From positions 1-64,000 of the forward strand of contig UQHH01000007.1 in NCBI GenBank assembly GCA_900540865.1: a DNA stretch of 64,000 nt. The letters run 5' to 3'. Positions 20,615-28,880 of this stretch are shown piece after piece. The translations under genes and the position numbers were made by a program. Origin of the DNA: an uncultured Oscillospiraceae bacterium. GTDB lineage: Bacteria; Bacillota; Clostridia; Oscillospirales; Acutalibacteraceae. Below the pieces are notes generated by a model. It made no database searches. It had not been told where the DNA came from and saw nothing but the letters and a program-made list of their open reading frames with translations. Each line of letters starts with the position of its first letter. The first letter of the stretch is position 1.

Positions 20615-21154
20615 ATGAACAAAAGCTTCAAGGTGGCGCTCGGCGGCGTAATGGCCGCGCTCAGCCTGGTGGTTATGCTCCTGACCGGGTTTATCCCAAT
20701 AGGCACCTACGCGTGTCCCGCTCTTGCGGGCATCCTTTTAATCGTCATCGTCATTGAGCTCGGCGCGAAATGGGCCTGGGCCGTGTTCGTGGTCATTTCC
20801 CTCCTGTCCCTGTTCTTCGCGGGGGACAAGGAGGCCGCCTTGTATTTCGTCATGTTTTTCGGCTTTTACCCCATTCTCAAGGCAAGGATTGAATCGCTTA
20901 CGAAAAAGTGGCCGCAGCGTATTTTAAAGCTTGCGGTGTTCAACGCCAGTATGGTCGCCGCGTTTTTCCTTGCGCTCTATGTGTTTTCCGTACCTGCCGA
21001 TGAATTCGTTATTTTCGGTGTTTACGTCCCGCTTTTGTTTTTGCTTGCGGGCAATGTGTTCTTCATCGTCTATGACATAGCGGTTACAAGGCTTATCGTC
21101 TTGTATGTCCACGCGTGGCGGAAGCATTTGTTTAAGGGAATCAGAAAGCAATAA
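20615..21154 (+). CDS. Small integral membrane protein, ECF transporter S-component-like
   Basis: A 179-residue protein with five to six hydrophobic helices. It starts NKSFKVALGGVMAALSLVV, the Gly/Ala-rich first helix style typical of ECF-type S components that bind vitamins or metals. The GTYACPALAG segment after helix one is also reminiscent. No ligand can be assigned and no EcfA/EcfT genes are in the window, so it would use a shared energising module. The ATG (20615) follows TATGGAGG; an earlier frame start lies in the terminator stem. Confidence 0.6.
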   Translation: MNKSFKVALGGVMAALSLVVMLLTGFIPIGTYACPALAGILLIVIVIELGAKWAWAVFVVISLLSLFFAGDKEAALYFVMFFGFYPILKARIESLTKKWPQRILKLAVFNASMVAAFFLALYVFSVPADEFVIFGVYVPLLFLLAGNVFFIVYDIAVTRLIVLYVHAWRKHLFKGIRKQ

Positions 21155-21233
21155 AATTTATGTCAATTTTGTAATAAATCGAGGGCGTTTTCTTGTCATA
21201 TCCACCTAAATTACAAAGAGTATAGTTTAAAAC

Positions 21234-21262
21234 TTGTCATTTTTTGAATCGGATAGTATAAT
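21234..21262 (+). promoter_or_regulatory. Sigma-A promoter of the secreted lysozyme-like protein
   Basis: TTGTCA (21234-21239), 17 bp, TATAAT (21257-21262). The roughly 60-base leader contains CTTGAA/TTCAAG arms around a TTTTCCGCG/CGCGGGAAAA stem just ahead of the GGAAAGGAG ribosome binding site. Confidence 0.75.
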
Positions 21263-21328
21263 AAAGCTTGAACCTTAATTTTGTTTTTCCGCGCGGACGC
21301 GGGAAAATTCAAGGAAAGGAGCGCCAAA

Positions 21329-24300
21329 ATGCTATCCAATTCAAAACCCGCACAAACGGGACATAAATCTTACATAAAAGTAATCTCTGTTATCTGTTCT
21401 TTTACTATTTTACTATCTGTATTTGCAATTGGCATGACGGGGGTGTCAGCCGCGTCGGGCAGTACGGTAAAAACGACGGCGGCGCTCAACCTGCGCAGCG
21501 GTGCGGGCACGTCGTATTCATCGGTCTGCCTGATGGAAAAGGGCTGGACCGTCTCGCTTTTGGCGGACAGCTCGAAGGGCTTTATCAAGGTAAAGGCGCA
21601 GAACGGGAAGACGGGCTACTGCAGCACCGATTTTATTTCCGTCAAGAACGGGCTCGACGGTATGAAGGTCACGGCAAGGACGACCGATTACCTCAATCTG
21701 CGCAGCGGCGCCGGGACAAGCTATTCCTCGCTCGAGGTACTCAGTGACGGAGTGGACACGACCGTGCTTGACAATACCGACAACGTATGGATAAAGGTCA
21801 AAGCGAAAAGCGGTAAGACCGGCTACATTTCCAGGGATTATGCGACGGTAAACGTCACGCTGTCAAAGGATGAGGACGACGTGGGCGGCAGTGTCGGCGA
21901 CGAGCCCACCAAGTCGAATACGGCGCATCCCGGCTGGTTTGAAAATTCAATCGCGGACAATATTGTTGGGGGGAATTCCTCCAATAACACATATAACGGC
22001 AGCTTGTATCTGTCAGACACAGCGCTTTCCCTGGAAGAAGGGGACAGCAAAAACCTGACGGCGTTTCTTTCTAGCGTTGCGGGGGCGCAGACTTCGGTTA
22101 ATTGGAAAAGCTCAAATCCTTCCGTTGTGTCAGTCAATTCGGCAGGGCAGCTCAAGGCGCTCTCTAAGGGCGTTTCGACCATTACGGCGGCGCTTATGGG
22201 CTCCGGCAAAACGGCCTCCTGCAAGGTGACGGTATCGGGCCAGAAGACGCAGAGCGTCACACTTTCCCCAACGTCTGTTACGCTGTCAAAGGGCAGCACA
22301 AAAATTCTCATGGCCTCCACGACTCCGGCGGGCGGCGCGGTAAGCTGGTCGACGAGCAGCCCGTCCGTCGCCTCGGTCAACGCATCAGGCCTTGTTACCG
22401 CGGTTTCCGCGGGTACGGCGGTCATTACGGCGAAAGCTACAGACGGCGGCGGTGCCTACGCTGCCTGTACGGTGACGGTTACCAACACAAAGTACGTGCA
22501 GAGCGTCACCCTCAATACATACGCAATCAAATGGCCGGTCGGCAGAACGGGAAGCTACAAGCCTACCGTATCGCCTTCCGACGCGACGAATAAAAACGTA
22601 ACCTGGAAATCGAGCAATACTTCCGTCGCGACGGTTTCTTCAGCGGGCCTGCTAAAAGCGGTCGGCCCCGGCACGGCAACGATTACCTGTACGGCTGCCG
22701 ACGGCGGCGGGGCAAAGGCTTCCTGCCAGGTGACGGTATACCAGCCGGTCACATCGATTACGCTCAACAGCTCGAGCCTTAGCTGGAGCGTGGGAAAAAC
22801 AGGCAGCCTGAAGGCATCGGTCTCCCCAAGCAACGCGACGAATAAAAACGTAACGTGGAAGTCGAGCAATACTTCCGTCGCGACGGTTTCCTCAGCGGGC
22901 GCCGTAACAGCGGTTGGCGCGGGCACGGCGACGGTCACGTGTACGGCGGCTGACGGCAGCGGCGTCTCTGCAAGCTGTACCGTCAAGGTCAGCGCCGCGG
23001 ATACCATCAGCAGCATCCTGCTTACCTCTACGGCGTCCTCCATTTATACGGGGAACCACGCTTATATCAAAGCGTCCACAACGCCCGCCAATCAAACAGT
23101 CAATTATTCGAGCAGCAATACGTCTGTCGCCACCGTCACGCAAAGCGGCGTTGTTACGGGCGTTTCCGCGGGCAAGGCGGTCATTACCGTCAAGGACCCG
23201 AAAAGCTCGGTGAAAAATACCTATACCATTACGGTCGTTTCATCGCCCGGCGGCGTTTCGCTTTCCAATGCGACAGCCTCCGTAGCGGCGGATAAAACCT
23301 TCTACCTGAAAAGCTATACCTCAGGCACAAGCTTTAAGAGCAGCGATACCGCCGTAGCGTCCGTCAGCTCGAAGGGCTTTGTTTACGCAAAAAAGGCCGG
23401 AGTTGCGATTATAACAGCCAGCGCGAACGGTAAGGTGAAAACGTGCGCGGTTACGGTAACAGCCGCAGCGCCCGTGCGCTTTGCGTATACCTCCCCGAAC
23501 TCCGCCGCGCTTGGCGATACGGTCTCCTTCTACGCGATTACAGACAAAACGCGCGACGGCGCGAAATTCAATTTTACCGTAAACGGCAAGGCGTATTCCA
23601 TTGCGGCGACAAGCAAAACGACCGATTCTTCCGGCAGCCATTATATCTGGAAGGGCTCTATGAAATTCAGTAATTCCGGTACGTTTTCCGTTACGGCCTA
23701 TACGAGCAAAAACGGCGTATGGTCAACCTGTTCGGACGGCAAGACGTCGGTGTTCGTGTCAAATGTTTCGAGCGCGAATACCGTATCGCTCAACGAACGG
23801 CGCGCAAGCGACGGCCTGCTGCGGCTCAACGCGGACTATGAGGGCTTTTTAAGCGCCGTGACGGACGACCCGCTCGTGTCGGACGCGCCGACGCTCGGCT
23901 ATGGAAAGGTCGTTACGGCGGGCGAGCAGTTCTATAACAATATCTCAAAGGATGAGGCGTACGCTTATCTCGTCCAAACGATGAACGGCAGCTCCTACAC
24001 AAGCGCCGTCAATAATTTCATGCGCTCGAACAACGTAAAATTCAACCAACAGCAGTTTGACGCGCTCGTTATGATGGTGTATAATCTTGGGGCGGGCGTA
24101 TTGGGCGATTCCGACGTCAAGCGCGTTTTGCTCGACTGTGTGGAATCCGGCTCGACCGCGCCTACAGGCTCGACCGCGTATGTCAACTCGTCCGACGGGC
24201 TGATGCTGCGCACCGGGCCGGGAACAGGCTATAACATCATTACCGTAATGACCTATAACACAAAGGTTACGGTGGTTGAAAAAACGACGAGCAGCTGGTA

Positions 24301-24562
24301 CAAGGTCAAGCTGTCCGACGGTACGACCGGCTACTGCGCGAGCGAATATCTTACCTTTGCCTCTACCAGCGTGCGCAATTTAAACCTTGTAAATAAAAAC
24401 GCGGTCATCGGCGAGCTGATTCAATGGCACCACGCGGGGGGCCAGTGCGTCTGGGGCCTTTTGTACAGGCGCATCGACGAGCTTGAGGTTTTCTTCTATG
24501 GGGATTACGCAAGGGACGGCTCATCCAACAAATACAATATGGCATACCGCTGGAACTGCTGA
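21329..24562 (+). CDS. Secreted SH3b/Big_2 protein with GH24-type lysozyme domain
   Basis: A 1077-residue exported cell-wall protein. After a signal peptide (about 1-41) come two bacterial SH3 domains (about 43-175, both with NLRSGAGTSYSS), then about six Ig-like Big_2 repeats (about 224-710, marked by WKSSNTSVATVS). A further beta domain leads to a GH24 lysozyme-like catalytic region from about 821, with catalytic Glu in DYEGF, TLGYG, QQQFDALVMMVYNLGAG and a late WHHAGGQCVWGLLYRR. A third SH3b domain (about 949-1010) lies inside the lysozyme fold. The ATG follows GGAAAGGAG. Role: peptidoglycan binding and cleavage, in remodelling or competition. Confidence 0.85.
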   Translation: MLSNSKPAQTGHKSYIKVISVICSFTILLSVFAIGMTGVSAASGSTVKTTAALNLRSGAGTSYSSVCLMEKGWTVSLLADSSKGFIKVKAQNGKTGYCSTDFISVKNGLDGMKVTARTTDYLNLRSGAGTSYSSLEVLSDGVDTTVLDNTDNVWIKVKAKSGKTGYISRDYATVNVTLSKDEDDVGGSVGDEPTKSNTAHPGWFENSIADNIVGGNSSNNTYNGSLYLSDTALSLEEGDSKNLTAFLSSVAGAQTSVNWKSSNPSVVSVNSAGQLKALSKGVSTITAALMGSGKTASCKVTVSGQKTQSVTLSPTSVTLSKGSTKILMASTTPAGGAVSWSTSSPSVASVNASGLVTAVSAGTAVITAKATDGGGAYAACTVTVTNTKYVQSVTLNTYAIKWPVGRTGSYKPTVSPSDATNKNVTWKSSNTSVATVSSAGLLKAVGPGTATITCTAADGGGAKASCQVTVYQPVTSITLNSSSLSWSVGKTGSLKASVSPSNATNKNVTWKSSNTSVATVSSAGAVTAVGAGTATVTCTAADGSGVSASCTVKVSAADTISSILLTSTASSIYTGNHAYIKASTTPANQTVNYSSSNTSVATVTQSGVVTGVSAGKAVITVKDPKSSVKNTYTITVVSSPGGVSLSNATASVAADKTFYLKSYTSGTSFKSSDTAVASVSSKGFVYAKKAGVAIITASANGKVKTCAVTVTAAAPVRFAYTSPNSAALGDTVSFYAITDKTRDGAKFNFTVNGKAYSIAATSKTTDSSGSHYIWKGSMKFSNSGTFSVTAYTSKNGVWSTCSDGKTSVFVSNVSSANTVSLNERRASDGLLRLNADYEGFLSAVTDDPLVSDAPTLGYGKVVTAGEQFYNNISKDEAYAYLVQTMNGSSYTSAVNNFMRSNNVKFNQQQFDALVMMVYNLGAGVLGDSDVKRVLLDCVESGSTAPTGSTAYVNSSDGLMLRTGPGTGYNIITVMTYNTKVTVVEKTTSSWYKVKLSDGTTGYCASEYLTFASTSVRNLNLVNKNAVIGELIQWHHAGGQCVWGLLYRRIDELEVFFYGDYARDGSSNKYNMAYRWNC

Positions 24563-24607
24563 CCGGCGTTTTCTCCCAATAAATACTGACTGATGGAGGA
24601 TACCTCT

Positions 24608-25405
24608 GTGCGGAACTATGTAGTGGATACCTATCAGAATTACCAGGAAGAAAACAGGCTGACCACGAACCATGCCAGAAAAATTGAATTTATTACGACG
24701 GCCCGCATTTTAGATGAACACCTAAGCGGAAAGATGAAGATATTGGATTGTGCCGCGGGCACGGGTATTTATTCGTTTTACCTGGCTGATAAAGGGCATC
24801 AGGTCACCGCTTCCGATATTACGCCCAGGCATATAGAAATTATCAATCAAAGCTTAAAAGAGAAAGCATACCAAATGCGGACGGCTGTTTTAGACGCGTC
24901 AGATATGCATATCTTTGCGGATGAATCGTTCGACGCCGTGCTGAATATGGGTCCTTTCTACCATTTAATATCGGAAGAGCAGCGGGATAGGTGCATGTCC
25001 GAATGCCTGCGGGTACTGAAAAAAGGCGGCCTTTTGTTTACCGCATATATACCGCGTTATTATGTTTTCCAGTTTGCCGCCTTATCGGACAGTAAATATT
25101 TAGACAAACGGCTCGCAAAGCAGATTATCGGGACAGGCGTTTTAACGCATGACGACGAGAAGTGCTTTTGGACGGATACCTATTATTCAACCGCGTCTGA
25201 AATGGAGCAAATGTATGCGCGTTATAACGTAGCGGTAACCGACCATTTCGCCCAGGATGGGCTTACGCCGTTATTTGCCGGCAAGGTTGATGGCTGGACG
25301 GAGGGCGAATTTAAGACCTGGTGCGGCTATCATTACAGCGTGTGCAGGGAAAAATCTATACTGGGCGCGAGCAATCATGTTATCATAGCGGGGAAAAAAT
25401 TATAA
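24608..25405 (+). CDS. Class I SAM-dependent methyltransferase
   Basis: A 265-residue methyltransferase with motif I KILDCAAGTGIYSFYLA, TASDITPRHIE as motif II and the ubiE-like FDAVLNMGPFYHL. The fold resembles small-molecule and antibiotic-modifying methyltransferases. The substrate is unknown. GTG (24608) is eight bases after GGAGG and is preferred to ATG 24593, which lies in front of that site. It stands between the lysozyme gene and proC without a clear link to either. Confidence 0.8.
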   Translation: MRNYVVDTYQNYQEENRLTTNHARKIEFITTARILDEHLSGKMKILDCAAGTGIYSFYLADKGHQVTASDITPRHIEIINQSLKEKAYQMRTAVLDASDMHIFADESFDAVLNMGPFYHLISEEQRDRCMSECLRVLKKGGLLFTAYIPRYYVFQFAALSDSKYLDKRLAKQIIGTGVLTHDDEKCFWTDTYYSTASEMEQMYARYNVAVTDHFAQDGLTPLFAGKVDGWTEGEFKTWCGYHYSVCREKSILGASNHVIIAGKKL

Positions 25406-25451
25406 TGCGAAAGCCTAATTTCGCGCAATCATTTATAATCATCAGCAAACC

Positions 25452-25485
25452 GGCTGAAGGTCCGGCGAAAGCCGTGCTTTCAGCC
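25452..25485 (+). terminator. Stem-loop between methyltransferase and proC
   Basis: GGCTGAA (25452-25458) pairs with TTCAGCC (25479-25485), with an inner CGGC-GAAA-GCCG hairpin. CTCGTTTTG follows, so it is a plausible but weak terminator or leader structure. Confidence 0.45.
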
Positions 25486-25511
25486 TCGTTTTGCGCAGGG
25501 AGGACTTTTTT

Positions 25512-26315
25512 ATGAAAAAGCAAATCGGTTTTATCGGCGCCGGAAATATGGCGGCCGCAATCATCAACGGCATGCTTAAGAACGGGGCGTTCTCGCCGTC
25601 GGACATACATGTGTTCGATATCGACAACGGCAAGCTCACCGCGATGGCGGACAGGGGCGTCAGGGTTCACGACAGCGCCAGGCGCGTTGTCGAGGCCTGC
25701 GGGATTATCGTTCTTGCCGTCAAGCCGCAGAATTACAAGGATGTGCTCACGCCCTTGCGCGCGGACATTACGGAAGAAAAGGTGTTCGTTTCCATCGCGG
25801 CCGGTATTTCCATCGATTTTGTCAGGAAAGCCCTGTGCTGCAACTGCCCGTGCGTGCGCATTATGCCGAATACGCCGCTTCTGCTGGGGCTGGGCGCGTC
25901 GGCGCTCTGCCCGTCTGAAAACATCAATGATGAGGATTTTCAAACCGTATACAATATGTTCGCGCTTTCCGGTGTGTGTGAAATCCTGCCCGAAAGCCAG
26001 ATGAACACCATCATCGCGGTAAACGGCAGCAGCCCCGCGTATGTGTACCTGTTTGCAAAGGCGATGGCGGATTACGCGAAGGAGCAGGGCATCGACGAAG
26101 AGGCCGCCATGCGCCTGATTTGCCAGACGCTCCAGGGCAGCGCGCAGATGCTGCTTGATTCTGGCGATACGCCCGGCGTGCTCATTAAAAAGGTATCCTC
26201 ACCGGGCGGTACGACGCTCGAGGCGCTCAAGACGCTCGAGCAGAACCGTTTCTATGAAGCAATCAAGGAAGCGATGGCAAGCTGTACGCGCCGCGCCGAG
26301 GAAATAGGAAATTAA
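25512..26315 (+). CDS. proC: Pyrroline-5-carboxylate reductase
   Basis: ProC reduces pyrroline-5-carboxylate to proline with NAD(P)H, the last step of proline synthesis. The 267-residue protein begins KKQIGFIGAGNMAAAII with the nucleotide-binding GxGxxA motif. It carries VRIMPNTP and ends with the family signature VSSPGGTTLEALKTLE. The ATG (25512) follows GGGAGGAC. proA and proB are not nearby. Confidence 0.95.
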   Translation: MKKQIGFIGAGNMAAAIINGMLKNGAFSPSDIHVFDIDNGKLTAMADRGVRVHDSARRVVEACGIIVLAVKPQNYKDVLTPLRADITEEKVFVSIAAGISIDFVRKALCCNCPCVRIMPNTPLLLGLGASALCPSENINDEDFQTVYNMFALSGVCEILPESQMNTIIAVNGSSPAYVYLFAKAMADYAKEQGIDEEAAMRLICQTLQGSAQMLLDSGDTPGVLIKKVSSPGGTTLEALKTLEQNRFYEAIKEAMASCTRRAEEIGN

Positions 26316-26348
26316 TTGAAATAAGAGCATCAGAGAGAAAGGGTCAAT

Positions 26349-26540
26349 ATGGATAAGAAAAAAATGATAATCACCGGAACTGGTATCGGTATGATTTGCT
26401 CCATATTAGGCTGCATAGCGAGCGTTTTCGTTATTGCGCTGGAGGCAAATAAAACGGTTGGAATCGTACTTCTGCTTTGCTGTATCGCGGTTTTGTTTTC
26501 TATGCTCGCGCTAAAAAATCGCAGTAAAAATAATCAATAA
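26349..26540 (+). CDS. Small two-helix membrane protein
   Basis: A 63-residue protein with a basic N-terminus (DKKKM), two hydrophobic segments (about 8-32 and 38-54) and a basic tail (KNRSKNNQ). AGAAAGGG precedes the ATG. No family is recognised. It follows proC by 33 bp and could be read through from it. Confidence 0.5.
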   Translation: MDKKKMIITGTGIGMICSILGCIASVFVIALEANKTVGIVLLLCCIAVLFSMLALKNRSKNNQ

Positions 26541-26587
26541 ATCAAAATTTAGACGAAGCGCCGCCCGAATAACAGCAGGGCATAATT

Positions 26588-26642
26588 TGTCCCTCCCGTT
26601 CATATATTCCTGTAGGACAAAAGACGTTGACAGGAACGGGAG
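26588..26642 (+). promoter_or_regulatory. Mutually exclusive leader hairpins covering the ribosome binding site of the SpoIIM-like gene
   Basis: CTCCCGTTC (26593-26601) pairs perfectly with GAACGGGAG (26634-26642), and the latter contains the Shine-Dalgarno GGGAG of the next gene. Alternative stems TTCCTGT/ACAGGAA (26607-26613 with 26630-26636) and TTGTCC/GGACAA (26588-26593 with 26615-26620) share bases with it, so only some can form at once. This suggests translational control. Confidence 0.4.
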
Positions 26643-26649
26643 TGCTGCT

Positions 26650-27303
26650 ATGAAGGGTGTTGTTTTATCTATCCCGAACGCGGGAATCAAAAAGATGGAT
26701 GTGGCGTACTATCTCAAACGCTACGGCGTGCTCATTTTTCTGGGACTTGCCCTGGTAATCGGGATGGTTTTCGGGTCTTTAAGCGCCGGGCAGGCGGACG
26801 AACAGATGATAAAAAGCCTCGATTTTCTGTTCATCACGAACTTTAAGGCAAGGCTTGAACAGACGCTTTTCCTTACCTTCGCCGCGTCGCTTACCTCTTA
26901 TTTTATTTTTTACCTCTCGCATTTTTTGCTGGGGCTTACGGCGTGGGGAACGATTATCATGCCCATCGTCTCGTTCTTCAAGGGCTTTGGAACGGGCCTG
27001 TGCGCGGGATACCTCTGCGGCGCTTATGGGCTAGAGGGGCTCGGCTTTTACCTGCTGCTGATGCTGCCCGGCGCGTTTTTGTCGTCGGTCGCGCTGCTGC
27101 TGCAGGGAAAAGAAGCGTTTTATTTTTCCAAAACGATGCTTTACACGCTGCTGCCCGACCGCCTCAAGGGAAAAAAATACGCGCCGCCCCAGTTTGTGCA
27201 GTACCTGCTCAAAAGCAGCTATTTCCTTATTCTAACGGCAATGGCCGCGGGCGTGGACGTATTGCTTTCCATGTGCTTTTCCGGCATATTTCATTTTACA
27301 TAA
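26650..27303 (+). CDS. SpoIIM-family integral membrane protein
   Basis: A 217-residue polytopic membrane protein with the family hallmark FFKGFGTGLCAGYLCGAYG and the short extracellular start before helix one. In Bacillus SpoIIM is part of the engulfment DMP complex with SpoIID and SpoIIP. Members of the family outside sporulation clusters have unknown roles, and SpoIID/P are not in the window. The ATG (26650) is seven bases after GGGAG. The upstream hairpins may mask that site. Confidence 0.75.
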   Translation: MKGVVLSIPNAGIKKMDVAYYLKRYGVLIFLGLALVIGMVFGSLSAGQADEQMIKSLDFLFITNFKARLEQTLFLTFAASLTSYFIFYLSHFLLGLTAWGTIIMPIVSFFKGFGTGLCAGYLCGAYGLEGLGFYLLLMLPGAFLSSVALLLQGKEAFYFSKTMLYTLLPDRLKGKKYAPPQFVQYLLKSSYFLILTAMAAGVDVLLSMCFSGIFHFT

Positions 27304-27388
27304 AACCTGAATTGTATCAGGGATAGTTTTCTTTTCCGGCGTGTTATGTTAAAATAACAAGGAAGTTCAACGAAACGGAGAATTCTAA

Positions 27389-28345
27389 ATGGCCTTAACC
27401 GATACAAAGACGACATCGAGGCGCAGCTTAGGCGAGCTGTTTGCCTGCCTGTTCAAAAAATACCCGAAGCTGCTCATCGCAAACCTGCTGTTTGCGGTTC
27501 CGCTTGCTGTGTCTACGCTGGTTGTGTGGCTCATCGGCGAATATGTGATGCCGCTCAATATTTTCTTCCAGCTTCTGCCGGTACTCATCTGTATGCCGTT
27601 TTACGCGGGCATGACGCAGGTGACGCGGGAGCTGGTGCGCGGTAAGCAGATAAAGCCCTTCGAGACGTTTATGAAGGGGCTTAAAAATAATTTCAAGCAG
27701 TTTTTGATTCACGGCGTGATTATGTACCTGGCCGTTTTAATCGATTATTTTTCCATCGTGTTTTATTACGCGGCGGCAAAAACCAACGGGATGTTCTATT
27801 TCCTGTTCGGCTTCTGCCTGATTGTCATGCTGTTTTTGGTGTTCCTGTTTTTCTATGTTCCGCTCATTACGGTCACCATCGACCAGAAGCTGCGCCATAT
27901 TTATAAAAACGCGGCGCTTATGGCAATATGGGAGCTGCCGGCAAATTTGTGCGCGCTGCTTGGAATCGTCGTGCTGACCGCCGTTGTCAGTACCATTTTC
28001 ATGCTTACGGGCAATTATACCGCGAACCTTATCATCGCGGGCGTGCTTGCGGTTTTGGTGGTTCCGGGTTATGTCTCGGTAATTATCAACTATTTTACTT
28101 TTCCAAAAATCGAAAAGGTTCTGATTTTAGGCCAAAAGGAAGCGGAAAAGGGCAAGGAACAGGGCGGGAAGGAAGCACCCTCCCAGTCGCTGGAGGAGGC
28201 GCTGGAGGACGACCCGGAGGCGGAAAGCCTTCTGCGCGAAAAGGCAAAGGGAAACGAGGAATATGTGTTCCACAACGGGCGTATGATTAAGCGCTCCCTA
28301 CTCGAAGAGTATTACGCCGGCGAGCCGGGGGAAGAGGAAGAATAA
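27389..28345 (+). CDS. Multi-pass membrane protein of unknown function (DUF624/YesL-like)
   Basis: A 318-residue protein with about six hydrophobic helices between residues 28 and 235, then a charged cytoplasmic tail of about 70 residues rich in Glu/Lys ending EEYYAGEPGEEEE. The helices and the FPKIEKVLILG motif after the last one recall YesL/DUF624-type proteins, but the assignment is soft. The ATG follows ACGGAG. A terminator stands immediately after the stop codon. It may be translated with the SpoIIM-like protein upstream, 85 bp away. Confidence 0.55.
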   Translation: MALTDTKTTSRRSLGELFACLFKKYPKLLIANLLFAVPLAVSTLVVWLIGEYVMPLNIFFQLLPVLICMPFYAGMTQVTRELVRGKQIKPFETFMKGLKNNFKQFLIHGVIMYLAVLIDYFSIVFYYAAAKTNGMFYFLFGFCLIVMLFLVFLFFYVPLITVTIDQKLRHIYKNAALMAIWELPANLCALLGIVVLTAVVSTIFMLTGNYTANLIIAGVLAVLVVPGYVSVIINYFTFPKIEKVLILGQKEAEKGKEQGGKEAPSQSLEEALEDDPEAESLLREKAKGNEEYVFHNGRMIKRSLLEEYYAGEPGEEEE

Positions 28346-28351
28346 CGAATT

Positions 28352-28379
28352 GGAGCGGTTTTTTGCCCGCTCCTTTTTT
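28352..28379 (+). terminator. Intrinsic terminator after the membrane protein gene
   Basis: GGAGCGG (28352-28358) pairs with CCGCTCC (28367-28373), followed by TTTTTT. Confidence 0.8.
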
Positions 28380-28653
28380 ATGTCCCAGGCTTTTCAGCCC
28401 TTTTAGCGCAATGGAGCAGCCGTGTGCCAAGCATCAATACATCCTGTGTATGCTGGGCTAAAAAATCCTCCAGCCGCTGCCTGTATTCTTTGGTCACAGC
28501 AGGAGAGTAGAGGGCGTCCTCTTTTTGTTCTTCCTCCGCGTAGTGTTCGATTGCGTACGCGTCGCTCAACAGGTCGGTCAGCGCGAGGCGGAATTCCTCA
28601 TGGATTTCATTCGTGTTTTTCTCTGCGGTTAATCGCTCTTGGTTCTCTGACAA
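28378..28653 (-). CDS. Small helical protein of unknown function
   Basis: A roughly 91-residue acidic, probably all-helical protein with ENQERLTAEKNTNEIHEEF near its start, and AIEHYAEEEQKED and a closing LLHCAKRAEKPGT. No membrane segment is seen. I place the start at TTG (28651-28653), but ATG 28713 in the same frame is possible and no strong ribosome binding site decides. A 13-bp inverted repeat (28749-28782) lies upstream and might be its operator. The family is not recognised. Confidence 0.5.
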   Translation of the reverse strand: MSENQERLTAEKNTNEIHEEFRLALTDLLSDAYAIEHYAEEEQKEDALYSPAVTKEYRQRLEDFLAQHTQDVLMLGTRLLHCAKRAEKPGT

Positions 28654-28748
28654 GGTAATCACTTCTTTCTTTATTTTCTTAAGAATACAATGATTTGTGT
28701 AAAAAATCAACACATTTTTTCATTTAATTTGTGTATTATCTCTATAGA

Positions 28749-28782
28749 GTGAAATATTAACCTTATAGAGTTAATATTTCAC
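28749..28782. repeat. 13-bp perfect inverted repeat
   Basis: GTGAAATATTAAC (28749-28761) and GTTAATATTTCAC (28770-28782) are exact complements with an 8-base spacer. TATAGAGT occurs directly before the left arm and again before the right arm. It sits about 100 bases ahead of the minus-strand gene at 28653 and could be an operator or a recombination site. A GC hairpin GCGGCGC/GCGCCGC follows at about 28804-28821. Confidence 0.6.
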
Positions 28783-28880
28783 CTTCCGCGGTCACTGTAA
28801 AAAAGCGGCGCTTATGCGCCGCCATTTTTGAAGCTTACTGCTTTTCTTTTTCAGGAAACATCCTGCTTCTTGTCTTTCTT

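Noticed and set aside
21155..21328. A c-di-AMP (ydaO-type) riboswitch before the secreted lysozyme gene
   Set aside because: The leader from the mapped promoter is only about 60 bases and lacks the conserved motifs.
22500..22980. Near-identical DNA segments in the Big_2 repeats as a possible CRISPR or recombination array
   Set aside because: They are in-frame protein domain repeats (WKSSNTSVATVS), not spaced direct repeats.
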